Of a DNA stretch of 64,000 nucleotides, positions 41,696 through 49,638 are shown one piece after another. The first letter of the stretch is position 1. Every line of letters starts with the position of its first letter. The stretch is from Cyanobium sp. Aljojuca 7A6 (GTDB lineage Bacteria > Cyanobacteriota > Cyanobacteriia > PCC-6307 > Cyanobiaceae), in the NCBI RefSeq assembly GCF_024346455.1, contig NZ_JAGQCY010000006.1:124001-188000 (forward strand), in the 5' to 3' direction. A program made the translations under genes and the position numbers. The notes beneath the pieces were generated by a model. That model was not told the origin of the DNA, searched no databases, and saw only the letters and a program-made list of their open reading frames with translations.

Positions 41696-41709
41696 ACGAT
41701 AAAACGATA
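41696..41709 (-). promoter_or_regulatory. Tandem ACGATA boxes upstream of D1' psbA
   Basis: ACGATA at 41696-41701 and 41704-41709, two bases apart, in an AT-rich patch about 73-86 bases upstream of the psbA start and 33 bases ahead of the divergent DUF3122-like gene. On the minus strand it reads TATCGTTTTATCGT and could include a -10 element. No named regulator site is recognised. Confidence 0.35.
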
Positions 41710-41741
41710 GCGTTGAATCATCCCCGGTTGCGACTCTGCCC

Positions 41742-42275
41742 ATGTGTGCTTCTGCTCAATCCGGATCTGGCTCTCCAGGCGCCCGCCGCCGCCCGTGGCC
41801 GAGGCGGCTGGCGCCCCTGCTCCTGGGGCTGCTCCTGCTGTTGACCCTGGCGCCGGGCCTGGCCCGCGCCGACGACGCCCAGCGCTGGAGCCTGCGGGAT
41901 CAGGACGGCAACCGCTGGTCGCTGCGGATCTTCGCCCAGCCCGACCCCGCCTACCCCAGCGGCGAGCGCCTGCGCCTCAGCGCCCTCACCCCGGGGATCG
42001 CGGTCGATCACGCCAGGCCCCTGCTGATCAGCGACGGCGCCGGCGGCTCCTGGACCCTGGCCAACCGCAGCGAGGAGCTGGTGCCCGCCGGCGGCGACGC
42101 CTTGCCCGAGGGTTCGGCCCAGTTCGACATGGCCGCCCTGCTGCCGCGCCCCAGTGATGCCCTGCCCCTGGCGCTCAGCCTGCCCCTGGCGGGAGAGGAA
42201 ACGGCCTCCATCGTGCTTGGCCCGAGCGAAACCCAGGCCCTGCATGCGCTGCGCAATCCCGTGGCCGCCAGCTGA
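41742..42275 (+). CDS. Secreted DUF3122-like protein, copy 3
   Basis: A 177-residue exported protein with signal peptide (about residues 24-43, [19 protein letters not shown], ending ARAD) and the shared domain: [71 protein letters not shown]. It diverges from the D1' psbA gene, with 118 bases between the start codons, so the two may share control. It is the most GC-rich of the three copies. Predicted thylakoid-lumen or periplasmic protein of unknown function. Confidence 0.75.
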   Translation: MCASAQSGSGSPGARRRPWPRRLAPLLLGLLLLLTLAPGLARADDAQRWSLRDQDGNRWSLRIFAQPDPAYPSGERLRLSALTPGIAVDHARPLLISDGAGGSWTLANRSEELVPAGGDALPEGSAQFDMAALLPRPSDALPLALSLPLAGEETASIVLGPSETQALHALRNPVAAS

Positions 42276-42292
42276 GTCTGGGCGCTGCTTCC

Positions 42293-42484
42293 CTAGCTGC
42301 CGATGCGGATGTTGCGCAGCGAATCCATCAGGCCAAGAATGTTGAGCAGCCAGACCACGACCGCCACAACGACGACAATGTTGAGGATGCGTTTGATCTT
42401 GCCATCCATGGGGATGTAGTTGTTGACGAGCCACAGCAGCACGCCAACAACAATCAGGGTGATGATCAGTGAAATCAAGGACAT
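42293..42484 (-). CDS. Small two-helix membrane protein (Thivi_2564-like)
   Basis: A 63-residue membrane peptide starting at ATG 42484: a first helix SLISLIITLIVVGVLLWLV, the linker NNYIPMDGKIKRILN, and a second helix VVVVAVVVWLLNILGLM. The linker pattern is that of the small family I know as Thivi_2564, present in many bacteria, function unknown. It is transcribed away from the sigma factor gene; both face a 23-bp palindrome. Upstream in-frame codons to 42658 do not look coding. Confidence 0.8.
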   Translation of the reverse strand: MSLISLIITLIVVGVLLWLVNNYIPMDGKIKRILNIVVVVAVVVWLLNILGLMDSLRNIRIGS

Positions 42485-42542
42485 GAGCGTTTTCCTCTGG
42501 GTTGAATGGGGGGGCTGAGTGTGGCTTTGCGCTCCACCAGAT

Positions 42543-42565
42543 CTGCCTAAGTTCAACTTAGGCAG
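42543..42565. promoter_or_regulatory. 23-bp perfect palindrome between small membrane protein and sigma factor genes
   Basis: CTGCCTAAGTT (42543-42553), one C, then AACTTAGGCAG (42555-42565): an 11-base perfect inverted repeat with a one-base centre. A one-base loop is unsuited to an RNA hairpin and no T-run follows, so a protein-binding operator is more likely. It lies 58 bases before the small membrane gene and 155 bases before the sigma factor gene. Confidence 0.65.
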
Positions 42566-42720
42566 TCGAGTCTCACGGTGTTGTTCCTGACACAAAAGGA
42601 TGGCGTCTTGATGGGGGCGTCTGAGGTGTCGTGCAGTAGATCTGCCGCAGATTCGCAATTCGCCGCCACAAATTGGCCCAGTGATCGCAGGATTCCTACG
42701 GCCCTCTTTTCCCTGGACCT

Positions 42721-43551
42721 ATGTCTGATTGCTTCGGGGATTATCTGCGCAGCATCGGCCGCATTCCTTTGCTGACGCCTTCAGAGGAATTGCATCTCGG
42801 TGCCCTTGTGCAGGACTGGCTTACCCACTCGGCGGCGGGCCCTGGCCTGGAACGCCGGGGGCGTCGGGCCTTCGGGCGCATGGTGACCGGCAATCTGCGC
42901 CTGGTGGTGTCGCTGTGCAAGCAGCAGCACAACCGCATCCGTCTGATGCACCTCGATCCAATGGATGTGGTCCAGGCCGGCAACCTCGGCCTGATCCGGG
43001 CGGTGGAGCGCTTTCTGCCCGAAAGGGGCTGCAGGTTTTCCACCTACGGCTCCTGGTGGATTCGCCAGTCGGTGCACCGCCATCTCCAGGAGACGACGGG
43101 GCTGATCCGGGTGCCGCCCCAGATGGCGGCCCTGGCCCGCAAGGCTCAGGCCCTTCGCATGGCCTCGCCCCAGCCCCTGTCGCTGGCCGACATCGGTTCC
43201 GAGTTGGGCGAGAGTGTCAAACGGCTGGAGACCGTGCTTCAGGCGTCCCACGACCTGCAGACCCTTTCCCTTGATCAGGCGTTGGGAAGCTCCGATGGGG
43301 AGGTGAGCTTGACCGATCTGATCGGTGATCCCAATGAGCCCGGCCTTCTGGACGACTACCAGTGGCTCCACACCGAACTCACCCAGCTGAGCCCCACCGA
43401 ACGCCAGGTGCTGCGCCTTCGTTATGCCGAAGATGGGTCCCCTTCGCTGGCGCAGATCGGCGTGTGTATCGGAATGTCCAAGCACAAGGTGCAGCATGTG
43501 GAGCGAAAGGCGTTGCTCAAGTTGCGGCAACGCCTGGTCAAGGACTTGTGA
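42721..43551 (+). CDS. Group 2-type sigma-70 factor
   Basis: A 276-residue RNA polymerase sigma factor without region 1.1. Region 1.2 begins DYLRSIGRIPLLTPSEELHL, region 2 has NLRLVVSLCKQQHNR, DVVQAGNLGLIRAVERF and FSTYGSWWIRQSVHRHLQE, region 3 is short, and region 4 has LSPTERQVLRLRYAEDG with helix-turn-helix SLAQIGVCIGMSKHKVQHVE. This is the pattern of non-essential cyanobacterial sigma factors used in stress. Flanked by small membrane peptides and a CsbD-like protein typical of general stress regulons, so those may be its targets (inference). Confidence 0.92.
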   Translation: MSDCFGDYLRSIGRIPLLTPSEELHLGALVQDWLTHSAAGPGLERRGRRAFGRMVTGNLRLVVSLCKQQHNRIRLMHLDPMDVVQAGNLGLIRAVERFLPERGCRFSTYGSWWIRQSVHRHLQETTGLIRVPPQMAALARKAQALRMASPQPLSLADIGSELGESVKRLETVLQASHDLQTLSLDQALGSSDGEVSLTDLIGDPNEPGLLDDYQWLHTELTQLSPTERQVLRLRYAEDGSPSLAQIGVCIGMSKHKVQHVERKALLKLRQRLVKDL

Positions 43552-43571
43552 TCCGCCTCGTCGCCCCGGTC

Positions 43572-43718
43572 TCATACGGCCCGGCCGCTGAGCAGCCGGG
43601 ACACGATCACGATCAGGGCGATGACCAGAAGGAGATGGATGAAGCCGCCCATGGTGTAGGACGTCACCAGTCCAAGCAACCAGAGAATCACCAGAACGAC
43701 GGCGAGTGACTCCAGCAT
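43572..43718 (-). CDS. lmo0937-family small membrane protein
   Basis: A 48-residue peptide read from the minus strand: MLESLAVVLVILWLLGLVTS, then YTMGGFIHLLLVIALIVIVS and a short basic tail RLLSGRAV. Two hydrophobic helices joined by the motif TSYTMGGFIHLLLV are the signature of the lmo0937 (DUF5670) family. A strong ribosome binding site AAAGGAGG (43733-43726) precedes the ATG at 43718. It converges with the sigma factor gene. Family members are induced by stress in other bacteria; the biochemical role is unknown. Confidence 0.85.
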   Translation of the reverse strand: MLESLAVVLVILWLLGLVTSYTMGGFIHLLLVIALIVIVSRLLSGRAV

Positions 43719-43760
43719 TGGAGCCTCCTTTCGATGGAAATGGATGGATCAGAATGGTGC

Positions 43761-44099
43761 TTACTTGATCTTGTTCGCCAGCTTGTCGGCGGCATCACTG
43801 GTCTTGCGGGCCGTGGCCTTGGCGCCGTCCTTCACGGCTTCTTTCGCGTTCATGGCGGAGGCCTGAACCTGCTTGGCCTTGCCCTTGACCTGTTGGCCCG
43901 TATCGCCGGTGATTTCACCGTAGGCGGATTGCAGCTTGCCTTCGGCTCCTTTGGCTTGGGCGCTCATCTTGTCTGTCATGGCGGCGAAGATGGGGGCCTG
44001 GCTGGCCATGGCCATGGCGGGCCATTGGATCATCAGGGTGACAACCAGGGCGGCCACGGAGGCCAGCGAGAGCAGGCGTCTTCGGATGGAAATTCTCAT
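43761..44099 (-). CDS. Exported CsbD-like stress protein
   Basis: A 112-residue protein. A signal peptide (about residues 1-33, LASVAALVVTLMIQWPAMAMA) precedes a CsbD-like part with AQAKGAEGKLQSAYGEITGD and QQVKGKAKQVQASAMN, followed by an Ala/Lys-rich LEA-like helix. Most CsbD proteins are cytoplasmic; export is unusual but seen in cyanobacterial relatives. The ATG at 44099 begins the signal peptide. It lies 42 bases upstream of the lmo0937-type gene on the same strand, likely one operon. Confidence 0.82.
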   Translation of the reverse strand: MRISIRRRLLSLASVAALVVTLMIQWPAMAMASQAPIFAAMTDKMSAQAKGAEGKLQSAYGEITGDTGQQVKGKAKQVQASAMNAKEAVKDGAKATARKTSDAADKLANKIK

Positions 44100-44308
44100 C
44101 GGGTCTGGCTTCAAAGGGGTGCCTCCCTTCTTTACCGAGCTTCCAGCTCCGCGTAGACGGCTGATGCCGCCATTGGGGCCCGCAGGATGCAGTCTCCGGC
44201 GCTTGTTCAGTGGTGTCAGGCTGTCTGGGCTCTGTAGCGATTCATTTCTTTTTTGCTGCACTCTGCGTCGCTTCTGCCATAAGCAGCCAGATCCATCGGC
44301 AGGCCGTC

Positions 44309-44884
44309 ATGAAAACCACCCGGCTGGAGGCCTTCAGTGACGGTGTTCTGGCCATCGTCATCACGATCATGGTGCTGGAGATCAAGGTGCCCCACGACAC
44401 CGCACCGGCGGCCCTGGTGCCCCTGATTCCTGTCTTCCTGAGTTATCTGCTGAGCTTCGTCTATATCGGCATCTACTGGAACAACCACCACCACATGCTG
44501 CACACCCTGCAGCGTGTCAGCGGCCCGGTGCTGCTGGCCAACCTGCATCTGTTGTTCTGGTTGTCGCTGGTGCCGTTCGCCACCGGCTGGATGGGCCAGA
44601 ACCACCGGGCGATCGCCCCGTCGGTCCTCTATGGCGTCGTGATGCTGATGGCGGCCCTCGCCTATTTCACCCTTCAGGGGCGGATCATCGCCAGCCAGGG
44701 CCCCGACTCCCTGCTGCGCCGGGCCGTGGGCCGCGACTGGAAGGGGCAGACCTCCCTGACCCTCTATCTGGTGGCGATGCTGGCGAGCCTGCGCTCCCCG
44801 GCCGTTGGTCAGGCGGTTTATGCGTTGGTGGCCCTGATGTGGCTGATCCCCGATCGCCGCATCGAGCGGGTGCTGTCCGACTAG
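44309..44884 (+). CDS. TMEM175-family potassium channel
   Basis: A 191-residue membrane protein with six helices. The N-terminal TTRLEAFSDGVLAIVITIMV contains the RxxxFSDG motif that defines bacterial TMEM175 (DUF1211), whose first helix lines a K+-permeable pore by hydrophobic residues (here Ile-Ile-Met-Leu positions). IYWNNHHHMLHTLQRV and LFWLSLVPFATGWMG are further family blocks. Bacterial members are leak-like K+ channels that work as tetramers. Its stop overlaps the stop of the convergent nit-cluster gene by four bases. Confidence 0.9.
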   Translation: MKTTRLEAFSDGVLAIVITIMVLEIKVPHDTAPAALVPLIPVFLSYLLSFVYIGIYWNNHHHMLHTLQRVSGPVLLANLHLLFWLSLVPFATGWMGQNHRAIAPSVLYGVVMLMAALAYFTLQGRIIASQGPDSLLRRAVGRDWKGQTSLTLYLVAMLASLRSPAVGQAVYALVALMWLIPDRRIERVLSD

Positions 44885-45156
44885 GCGCTCCCGATCCCCA
44901 CCAGCTCCTGTTCACCGAAGCGGGAGGCCTGCTCCAGCAGGCGCCGTTCCTCCTCATCGGCCCGGGTGCAGGCGAAGCCGTAGCGGGCCCGCACCCGCTG
45001 GGAGGCCTGCCGCAGCGCCAACGTGCCCCTGGTCCGAAGCTCCGCCACCGAGAGTGTCTGGCCCGGGGCGAGGTGCTCGAGGATCACGGTGGAAGGCGAA
45101 TAGAGGCGGCTCCTGCCCCCGTCCGGCCATTCCAGCGTCAGCTCCACTTCCGGCAT
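44881..45156 (-). CDS. Nit1C cluster small protein (MSMEG_0570 family)
   Basis: A 91-residue soluble protein (ATG at 45156) with MPEVELTLEWPDGGRSRLYS, LAPGQTLSVAELRTRG and ASQRVRARYGFACTRADEEE. The pattern is that of the MSMEG_0570 family, known only from nitrilase clusters; I call it from the sequence and from position as the last gene of the cluster. No catalytic motif is obvious. It follows the AIR synthase-like gene by 75 bases. Confidence 0.8.
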   Translation of the reverse strand: MPEVELTLEWPDGGRSRLYSPSTVILEHLAPGQTLSVAELRTRGTLALRQASQRVRARYGFACTRADEEERRLLEQASRFGEQELVGIGSA

Positions 45157-45231
45157 GGCGCCCCCCACCACCCAGTGCAGCCATTGTGCGCCGAATCCGC
45201 ATCGGTTGCGGTGGCGATCACGACAGCTTGA

Positions 45232-46230
45232 TCACGACAGTGCCCCGAAACCGGTGAGGGGCTCCTCAGCGCGCCAGACCTCCTCCTGCAGACCTTCCTC
45301 CTCCAGCACCAACCGGGGTTCTTGCGTGAACGTGCCCACCCGCTCCAACTGCAGGCCGCCGCAGCTGGCGACCCGCTGCGCCAGCCGGCCCTCCTGATCG
45401 GGCCGGGCGGCCAGCAGGAAGCCGAAGCTGGGGAAGCCGGTGAGCCAGGGCTCCATGGCCACACCGGCGGGGGGATGGATCGCGGCCAGATCGAGGCGCA
45501 GACCGCAGCCGGCCGCCTCGCAGAACATGGCGGCGGTGCCCACCAGGCCGCCCATGCTGATGTCCTTGGCGGCATGGACACTGGCGTCGGCCGCCAGAGC
45601 CGCCATCAGGGCCAGCTGGCGCCGCAGCCGGGCGGGGTCGGCGCCGGTGGCCGCATCCCAGCAGAGGGAGTCGCCGCGGAAGCCGCCGTTGGGGTCAATC
45701 AGCAGATGGCAGTGGTCGCCGGCTCTGGCGGCGCGGGCCGAGAGCACCGGGCCGGCGGCCGTGCCCAGCACCGCCACCGCCAGGGCGTCGTAGGGGCTGT
45801 GCAGGTTGGTGTGGCCACCCACCATCGGCACCCCGAACACCTCCGAGGCCCGGCGCAGGCCCGCCAGCACCTGTTCCGCCTGGGTGGCACTGCGGCACCA
45901 GAGGCTGTTCACCACTGCGATCGGGGTGCCGCCCATGGCCGCGATGTCGCTGAGGTTCACAAGCACCCCGCACCAGCCGGCGAACCAGGGGTCGGCAGCC
46001 ACCAGGGCCGGGTCCAGGCCCTCACTGGCCAGCAGCAGCGGCGTGGCCACCGGCGGCAGCAGGGCGGCATCGTCGCCGAGGGCCGCGGCGGGGCCCAGCT
46101 CGGGAAAGGGCTGGTGGGGGAAGGTGGCCGCCGGGGACTGGATGTCGGTCTTGCCGGTGAGGCCGCTGAGCCGGCGCAGCCTGGCGGCCAGGGCCGCCAG
46201 GGGCGGATCCGGCGCCTCCGGGCGGCTCAC
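45232..46230 (-). CDS. Nit1C cluster AIR synthase-like protein (sll0787 family)
   Basis: A 332-residue protein of the PurM/AIR synthase/SelD fold: ALGDDAALLP near the N-terminus, VNLSDIAAMGGTPIAVVNSL with the nucleotide- and metal-binding Asp, MVGGHTNLHSPYDALAVAVL, and DISMGGLVGTAAMFCEAAGC. Such enzymes use ATP to activate a carbonyl or amide. The sll0787-type group occurs only in nitrilase clusters, and its substrate is not known. Its start overlaps the stop of the GNAT gene by four bases. Confidence 0.88.
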   Translation of the reverse strand: MSRPEAPDPPLAALAARLRRLSGLTGKTDIQSPAATFPHQPFPELGPAAALGDDAALLPPVATPLLLASEGLDPALVAADPWFAGWCGVLVNLSDIAAMGGTPIAVVNSLWCRSATQAEQVLAGLRRASEVFGVPMVGGHTNLHSPYDALAVAVLGTAAGPVLSARAARAGDHCHLLIDPNGGFRGDSLCWDAATGADPARLRRQLALMAALAADASVHAAKDISMGGLVGTAAMFCEAAGCGLRLDLAAIHPPAGVAMEPWLTGFPSFGFLLAARPDQEGRLAQRVASCGGLQLERVGTFTQEPRLVLEEEGLQEEVWRAEEPLTGFGALS

Positions 46231-46868
46231 GCCACGGCCCGGGGCACCGGCTGGGGCCGCCGTTCCTGGCCGGGCTGGTAGTAGGTGAGGTCGGCCTCCA
46301 TCAGGTGGTGGGGCAGACCGCGGATCTCCAGCGTCTTGATCGAGGTCCAGTGCAGGCGCTGGAAGAAGCGCACGTTCTGGAGCTGCACCGTGGCCAGGAA
46401 GCGATCGCAGCCCCAGCCGTTGGCGGTGGTGACCGCCTTCCAGATCAGGCCCTTGCCGATCTGGTTGTGGCGGCGGTGGTCGTGGTGCACCCCCAGCCGG
46501 CCGCCGTACCAGAGGCGGGGGCGCTCCTCCAGGATCCGCACCACCCCCACCACGCCGCTGCCGCTGCTGGCGCTGTGGTCGAGGGCGGCGATGGGATAGG
46601 CGTGGCCATCCTTCTCATCCCGGTCGGTGGCCTCGAACAGGTGCTGCTCCTGGCAGAAGATGGCGCTGCGCAGCTGCCAGTAGCCCTCCTCCAGGGGCGT
46701 GCCGCGCCGCAGCAGGTGGAAGGAGAAGCGCTGGGAGCTGGCCGTGGGTGAGAGGCGGAAGTCCTCGGCCTCGATGGCCACCCCCCGCCGCACCGAGGGG
46801 GCGAAGGCGGCGGCGCCGCTGCTGGCGCTGCGGCCGATGTCGTGGCTGGAGGGGTCGATGAAGAACAT
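46227..46868 (-). CDS. Nit1C cluster GNAT acetyltransferase (sll0786/MSMEG_0567 family)
   Basis: A 213-residue Gcn5-type acetyltransferase. A cluster-typical N-terminal region (about 1-55) precedes GYWQLRSAIFCQEQHLFEAT, VVGVVRILEERPRLWYGGRL, HNQIGKGLIWKAVTTANGWG (acetyl-CoA loop) and LQNVRFFQRLHW. The ATG at 46868 is chosen because the MFFIDPSS start matches family length; the frame is open further upstream inside the radical SAM gene. The acetylated substrate is unknown. Part of a tightly packed minus-strand operon. Confidence 0.87.
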   Translation of the reverse strand: MFFIDPSSHDIGRSASSGAAAFAPSVRRGVAIEAEDFRLSPTASSQRFSFHLLRRGTPLEEGYWQLRSAIFCQEQHLFEATDRDEKDGHAYPIAALDHSASSGSGVVGVVRILEERPRLWYGGRLGVHHDHRRHNQIGKGLIWKAVTTANGWGCDRFLATVQLQNVRFFQRLHWTSIKTLEIRGLPHHLMEADLTYYQPGQERRPQPVPRAVA

Positions 46869-46876
46869 GGCCGCGC

Positions 46877-48001
46877 TCAGGGGGTGGCTTCGAACAGGGA
46901 CAGGGCCGAGCAGGCGCCGCACTTGGCGCAGCCGGCCGCCATGGCCTCGGACCTGAGGTCGGAGGCCCGCAACCGGTCGCCCACCGCCGTGTACACCGCC
47001 ACCATGAAGTCGGTGGAGGGGGCGGGATGGGCCTCCAGGGGGGTGCCGGCGATCGGCACGAAGGGCACCACGAACGGGTAGACGCCCAGGGCGATCAGCC
47101 GCTCGCTCACCGCCACGATCGAGGCGGCGCTGTCCCCCAGACCGGCCAGCAGGTAGGTGGACACCTGGCCGCGGCCGAACACCGCCACCGCTTCGGCGAA
47201 GGCCTCCATGTAGCGCTCCAGCCCCAGCTCCGACTTGCCCGGCAGGATCCGCCGCCGCACCTCCTCCTCCACCACCTCCAGGTGCATGCCGAGGCTGTCC
47301 ACGCCGGCCGACCTCATGCGGCGGTACCAGGCCGGGTCGTCCGGGGGCTCGCACTGGGCCTGGATCGGCAGGTCGACCCGGGCCTTGACGGCGGCGGCGG
47401 TCTCGGCCATCAGCCGGGCGCCCCGGTCATCGCTGTTGGGGGTGCCGGTGGTGAGCACCAGCTGGCGCACACCATCAAGCCGCACCGCCGCCTCGGCCAC
47501 CTCCGCCACCTGCTCCGGCGTCTTTCGCACGAGGGTGCGGCCATCCTCCAGCGACTGCTCGATGGCGCAGAACTGGCACGACTGGGTGCGGTCGCGAAAG
47601 CGGATGCAGGTCTGCAGGAGCGTGGTGGCCAGCACGTCCCGGCCGTGCAGCAGGGCGATCGAGCGGTAGGGGATGCCTTCGGCGGTGGCCAGGCCGTAGA
47701 AGCGCGGCTCGGGTGGGGTCTGCACGGCCAGGGGCCCGGCGGCGTCGTCAGCGAGGGCGGTGGTGCCGCTCACCTGCAGGCCGCCTTCGGCGCTGGTGTC
47801 CAGCCGGTAGGGCGAGCTGCCGGCCAGGGCGTTGTAGACGGGCACCATCACCGTGGTGCCCTCGATGCTGAGGGCGCGGTGATCCGAGGGGCCGGCGCCG
47901 CCCCGGCGGCCGGGGTTGCCGGGCACCGCCGGGTCGACCACCCCGTGCACCTGCAGTTCGGTGAGCTTGCGGCCCAGGGCGCGGCGATCGTGCTCAGCCA
48001 T
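46877..48001 (-). CDS. Nit1C cluster radical SAM protein (MSMEG_0568 family)
   Basis: A 374-residue radical S-adenosylmethionine enzyme of the biotin-synthase-like branch. The cluster-binding Cys residues appear as [19 protein letters not shown], that is C-x9-C-x2-C instead of the textbook CX3CX2C. Other blocks are [20 protein letters not shown] and [21 protein letters not shown] Cys pair near the C-terminus ([13 protein letters not shown]) may hold a second cluster. Reaction unknown. It overlaps the nitrilase gene by eight bases. Confidence 0.9.
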   Translation of the reverse strand: MAEHDRRALGRKLTELQVHGVVDPAVPGNPGRRGGAGPSDHRALSIEGTTVMVPVYNALAGSSPYRLDTSAEGGLQVSGTTALADDAAGPLAVQTPPEPRFYGLATAEGIPYRSIALLHGRDVLATTLLQTCIRFRDRTQSCQFCAIEQSLEDGRTLVRKTPEQVAEVAEAAVRLDGVRQLVLTTGTPNSDDRGARLMAETAAAVKARVDLPIQAQCEPPDDPAWYRRMRSAGVDSLGMHLEVVEEEVRRRILPGKSELGLERYMEAFAEAVAVFGRGQVSTYLLAGLGDSAASIVAVSERLIALGVYPFVVPFVPIAGTPLEAHPAPSTDFMVAVYTAVGDRLRASDLRSEAMAAGCAKCGACSALSLFEATP

Positions 48002-48986
48002 GGTGCAGCTCCTCCAGCGCCGGCAGGCCCGGGGGCACCTCGCCGCCAGCCGGCTCGGGGGGGCGTTCGTGCAGCTGGAGAGCGGGGCTGCGGTCGATCA
48101 GCAGTCCCAGCAGGTCCGGGCGGCTGTAGTGGCCGACGCTGTCCATCATGCGTTTGCGTTTGGTGATCAGGGCCAGGTCGAGTTCGGCGATGGCCAGCCC
48201 CTCGCCATCGGGCAGCGGCCCGGCCAGATAACGGCCCTCCGGGCTGATCACCGCCGTGTGGCAGCCCCCCTGGCAGGCCTTCTGCAGCACCGGGTCGGGC
48301 GTGATCCTCTCGATGTCCTCCGGCTCCAGCCAGGCGGTGGAGGAGATCACGAAGCAGCCGGCCTCGAGGGCGTGGTGGCGCAAGGTCACGGCGGTCTGCT
48401 CGGCGAAGATCGGTCCCACGAGCGAGCCGGGGAACTGGGCGCAGTGGATCTCCTCGCCCTGGGCCATCAGGCTGAAGCGGGCCAGGGGGTTGTAGTGCTC
48501 CCAGCAGGCCAGGGCGCCGATGCGCCCGAGGGCGGTGGGCACCACCTGCAGGCCGGCCCCATCGCCCTGGCCCCACACCATCCGCTCGTGATAGGTGGGC
48601 GTGAGCTTGCGGCGCTTCAGCACCAGCTCCCCGGCCGCATCGATCAGCAGCTGGGCGTTGTAGAGGCTGCCCCCATCGCGCTCGTTGATGCCCAGCAGCA
48701 CGTGCAGGCCGAGCTGGCGGGCGGCGGCGGCGATGCGGCCCAGGGCCGGGCCGGGCACCGTCACCGCCTGCTCGTAGAGCTTCAGGTGCGACTTCCCCAT
48801 CAGCACCGGCGGCTCCACGAAGGAGAAGTAGGGGTAGTAGGGCAGGACCGTTTCGGGGAAGACGATCAGCTGCACCCCGGCCGCGGCGGCCTCCTCCATG
48901 GCGGCGACCACCCGCGCCACCGATCCCTCCAGGCTGTAGAGCACCGGACGGATCTGGGCGGCGGCGACGGTGATCGTGGCGGGCAT
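47994..48986 (-). CDS. nitC: Nitrilase of the Nit1C cluster (Nit6803-like)
   Basis: A 330-residue nitrilase. The catalytic triad is visible: Glu in [14 protein letters not shown], Lys in [17 protein letters not shown], and the nucleophile Cys in [15 protein letters not shown]. Nit6803 from Synechocystis, the nearest characterised relative by pattern, hydrolyses a range of nitriles. In cyanide-using bacteria the equivalent gene (nitC) of the Nit1C cluster is required for growth on cyanide. It probably releases ammonia from cyanide or small nitriles in the cytoplasm. The next gene upstream ends directly before its start. Confidence 0.93.
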   Translation of the reverse strand: MPATITVAAAQIRPVLYSLEGSVARVVAAMEEAAAAGVQLIVFPETVLPYYPYFSFVEPPVLMGKSHLKLYEQAVTVPGPALGRIAAAARQLGLHVLLGINERDGGSLYNAQLLIDAAGELVLKRRKLTPTYHERMVWGQGDGAGLQVVPTALGRIGALACWEHYNPLARFSLMAQGEEIHCAQFPGSLVGPIFAEQTAVTLRHHALEAGCFVISSTAWLEPEDIERITPDPVLQKACQGGCHTAVISPEGRYLAGPLPDGEGLAIAELDLALITKRKRMMDSVGHYSRPDLLGLLIDRSPALQLHERPPEPAGGEVPPGLPALEELHHG

Positions 48987-49469
48987 TCAGAGCGTCCAGG
49001 TGTCGAGGATGAAGGCCCCCTCCTTGCGGTGCAGCAGCACGATGTCGAGCACATCAAGGGGATTGACCGGGATGATCCCGGGGATCAGGGCGCCTTCGCC
49101 GTGGCCGTAGAGGGCCTGCAGGGCGAAGCGGCAGGCATAGACCTTGCCGCCCTGGCCGATGAACTTCTCGATGCGGGCGCCGAAGTTGAGGTGGCCGTCG
49201 AAGGCGGCGTCACCGAGCTTGGGGAAGCCCCGCTGCAGCCCCAGGGTCACGCCGGGTCCGTAGAGAAGGATTGAGGTCTCGAAGCCCTTGTTGACCAGGC
49301 GGCTGGCCTGCAGCAGGTTCACCAGGCCGATGGAGCCTTCGAAGGCCACGGTGTGGAAGGTGACCAGGGCCTTCTCGCCCGGCTCGGCTTTGACGTCGGG
49401 GAAGACCTTTTCCTCGTAGTCGACGAGGAAATCGCCCGTCTGGTTGGCGGGACGGCTGACCTGGGGCAT
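48987..49469 (-). CDS. Nit1C cluster DsrE-like protein (sll0783/MSMEG_0572 family)
   Basis: A 160-residue soluble protein, first gene of the minus-strand operon. Blocks are [38 protein letters not shown] and [20 protein letters not shown], which contains a conserved Cys; the fold resembles DsrE/DsrF sulfur-relay proteins. Sll0783 of Synechocystis is induced by nitrogen starvation and affects PHB accumulation (from memory of published work). The ATG at 49469 is chosen by family length. No catalytic activity is established. Confidence 0.85.
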   Translation of the reverse strand: MPQVSRPANQTGDFLVDYEEKVFPDVKAEPGEKALVTFHTVAFEGSIGLVNLLQASRLVNKGFETSILLYGPGVTLGLQRGFPKLGDAAFDGHLNFGARIEKFIGQGGKVYACRFALQALYGHGEGALIPGIIPVNPLDVLDIVLLHRKEGAFILDTWTL

Positions 49470-49638
49470 GGGGAAGTGCGGTCGGTGGAATCGGCAGGTG
49501 GACCGTGCCACGGATGAAGTTTTGTTCTGTGTCGCCGATGCCACCGAATCCCGGCACCGGGCAATCCGTGGCGGTCGTTACAGGGCGGATCCCGCCGCGC
49601 GGCCAGCATCAACACCCGACAACGACCAGAGGGGCTCG

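Noticed and set aside
45216-45240. Direct repeat GATCACGACAG (45216-45226 and 45230-45240)
   Set aside because: Short, at the 3' end of a gene and without associated features; most likely a small local duplication.
49568-49581. NtcA-like site GTG-N8-TAC between the nit operon and the divergent flavoprotein gene
   Set aside because: One base off the GTA-N8-TAC consensus and no -10 element at the right distance on either strand. A nitrogen response is plausible but this site alone does not show it.
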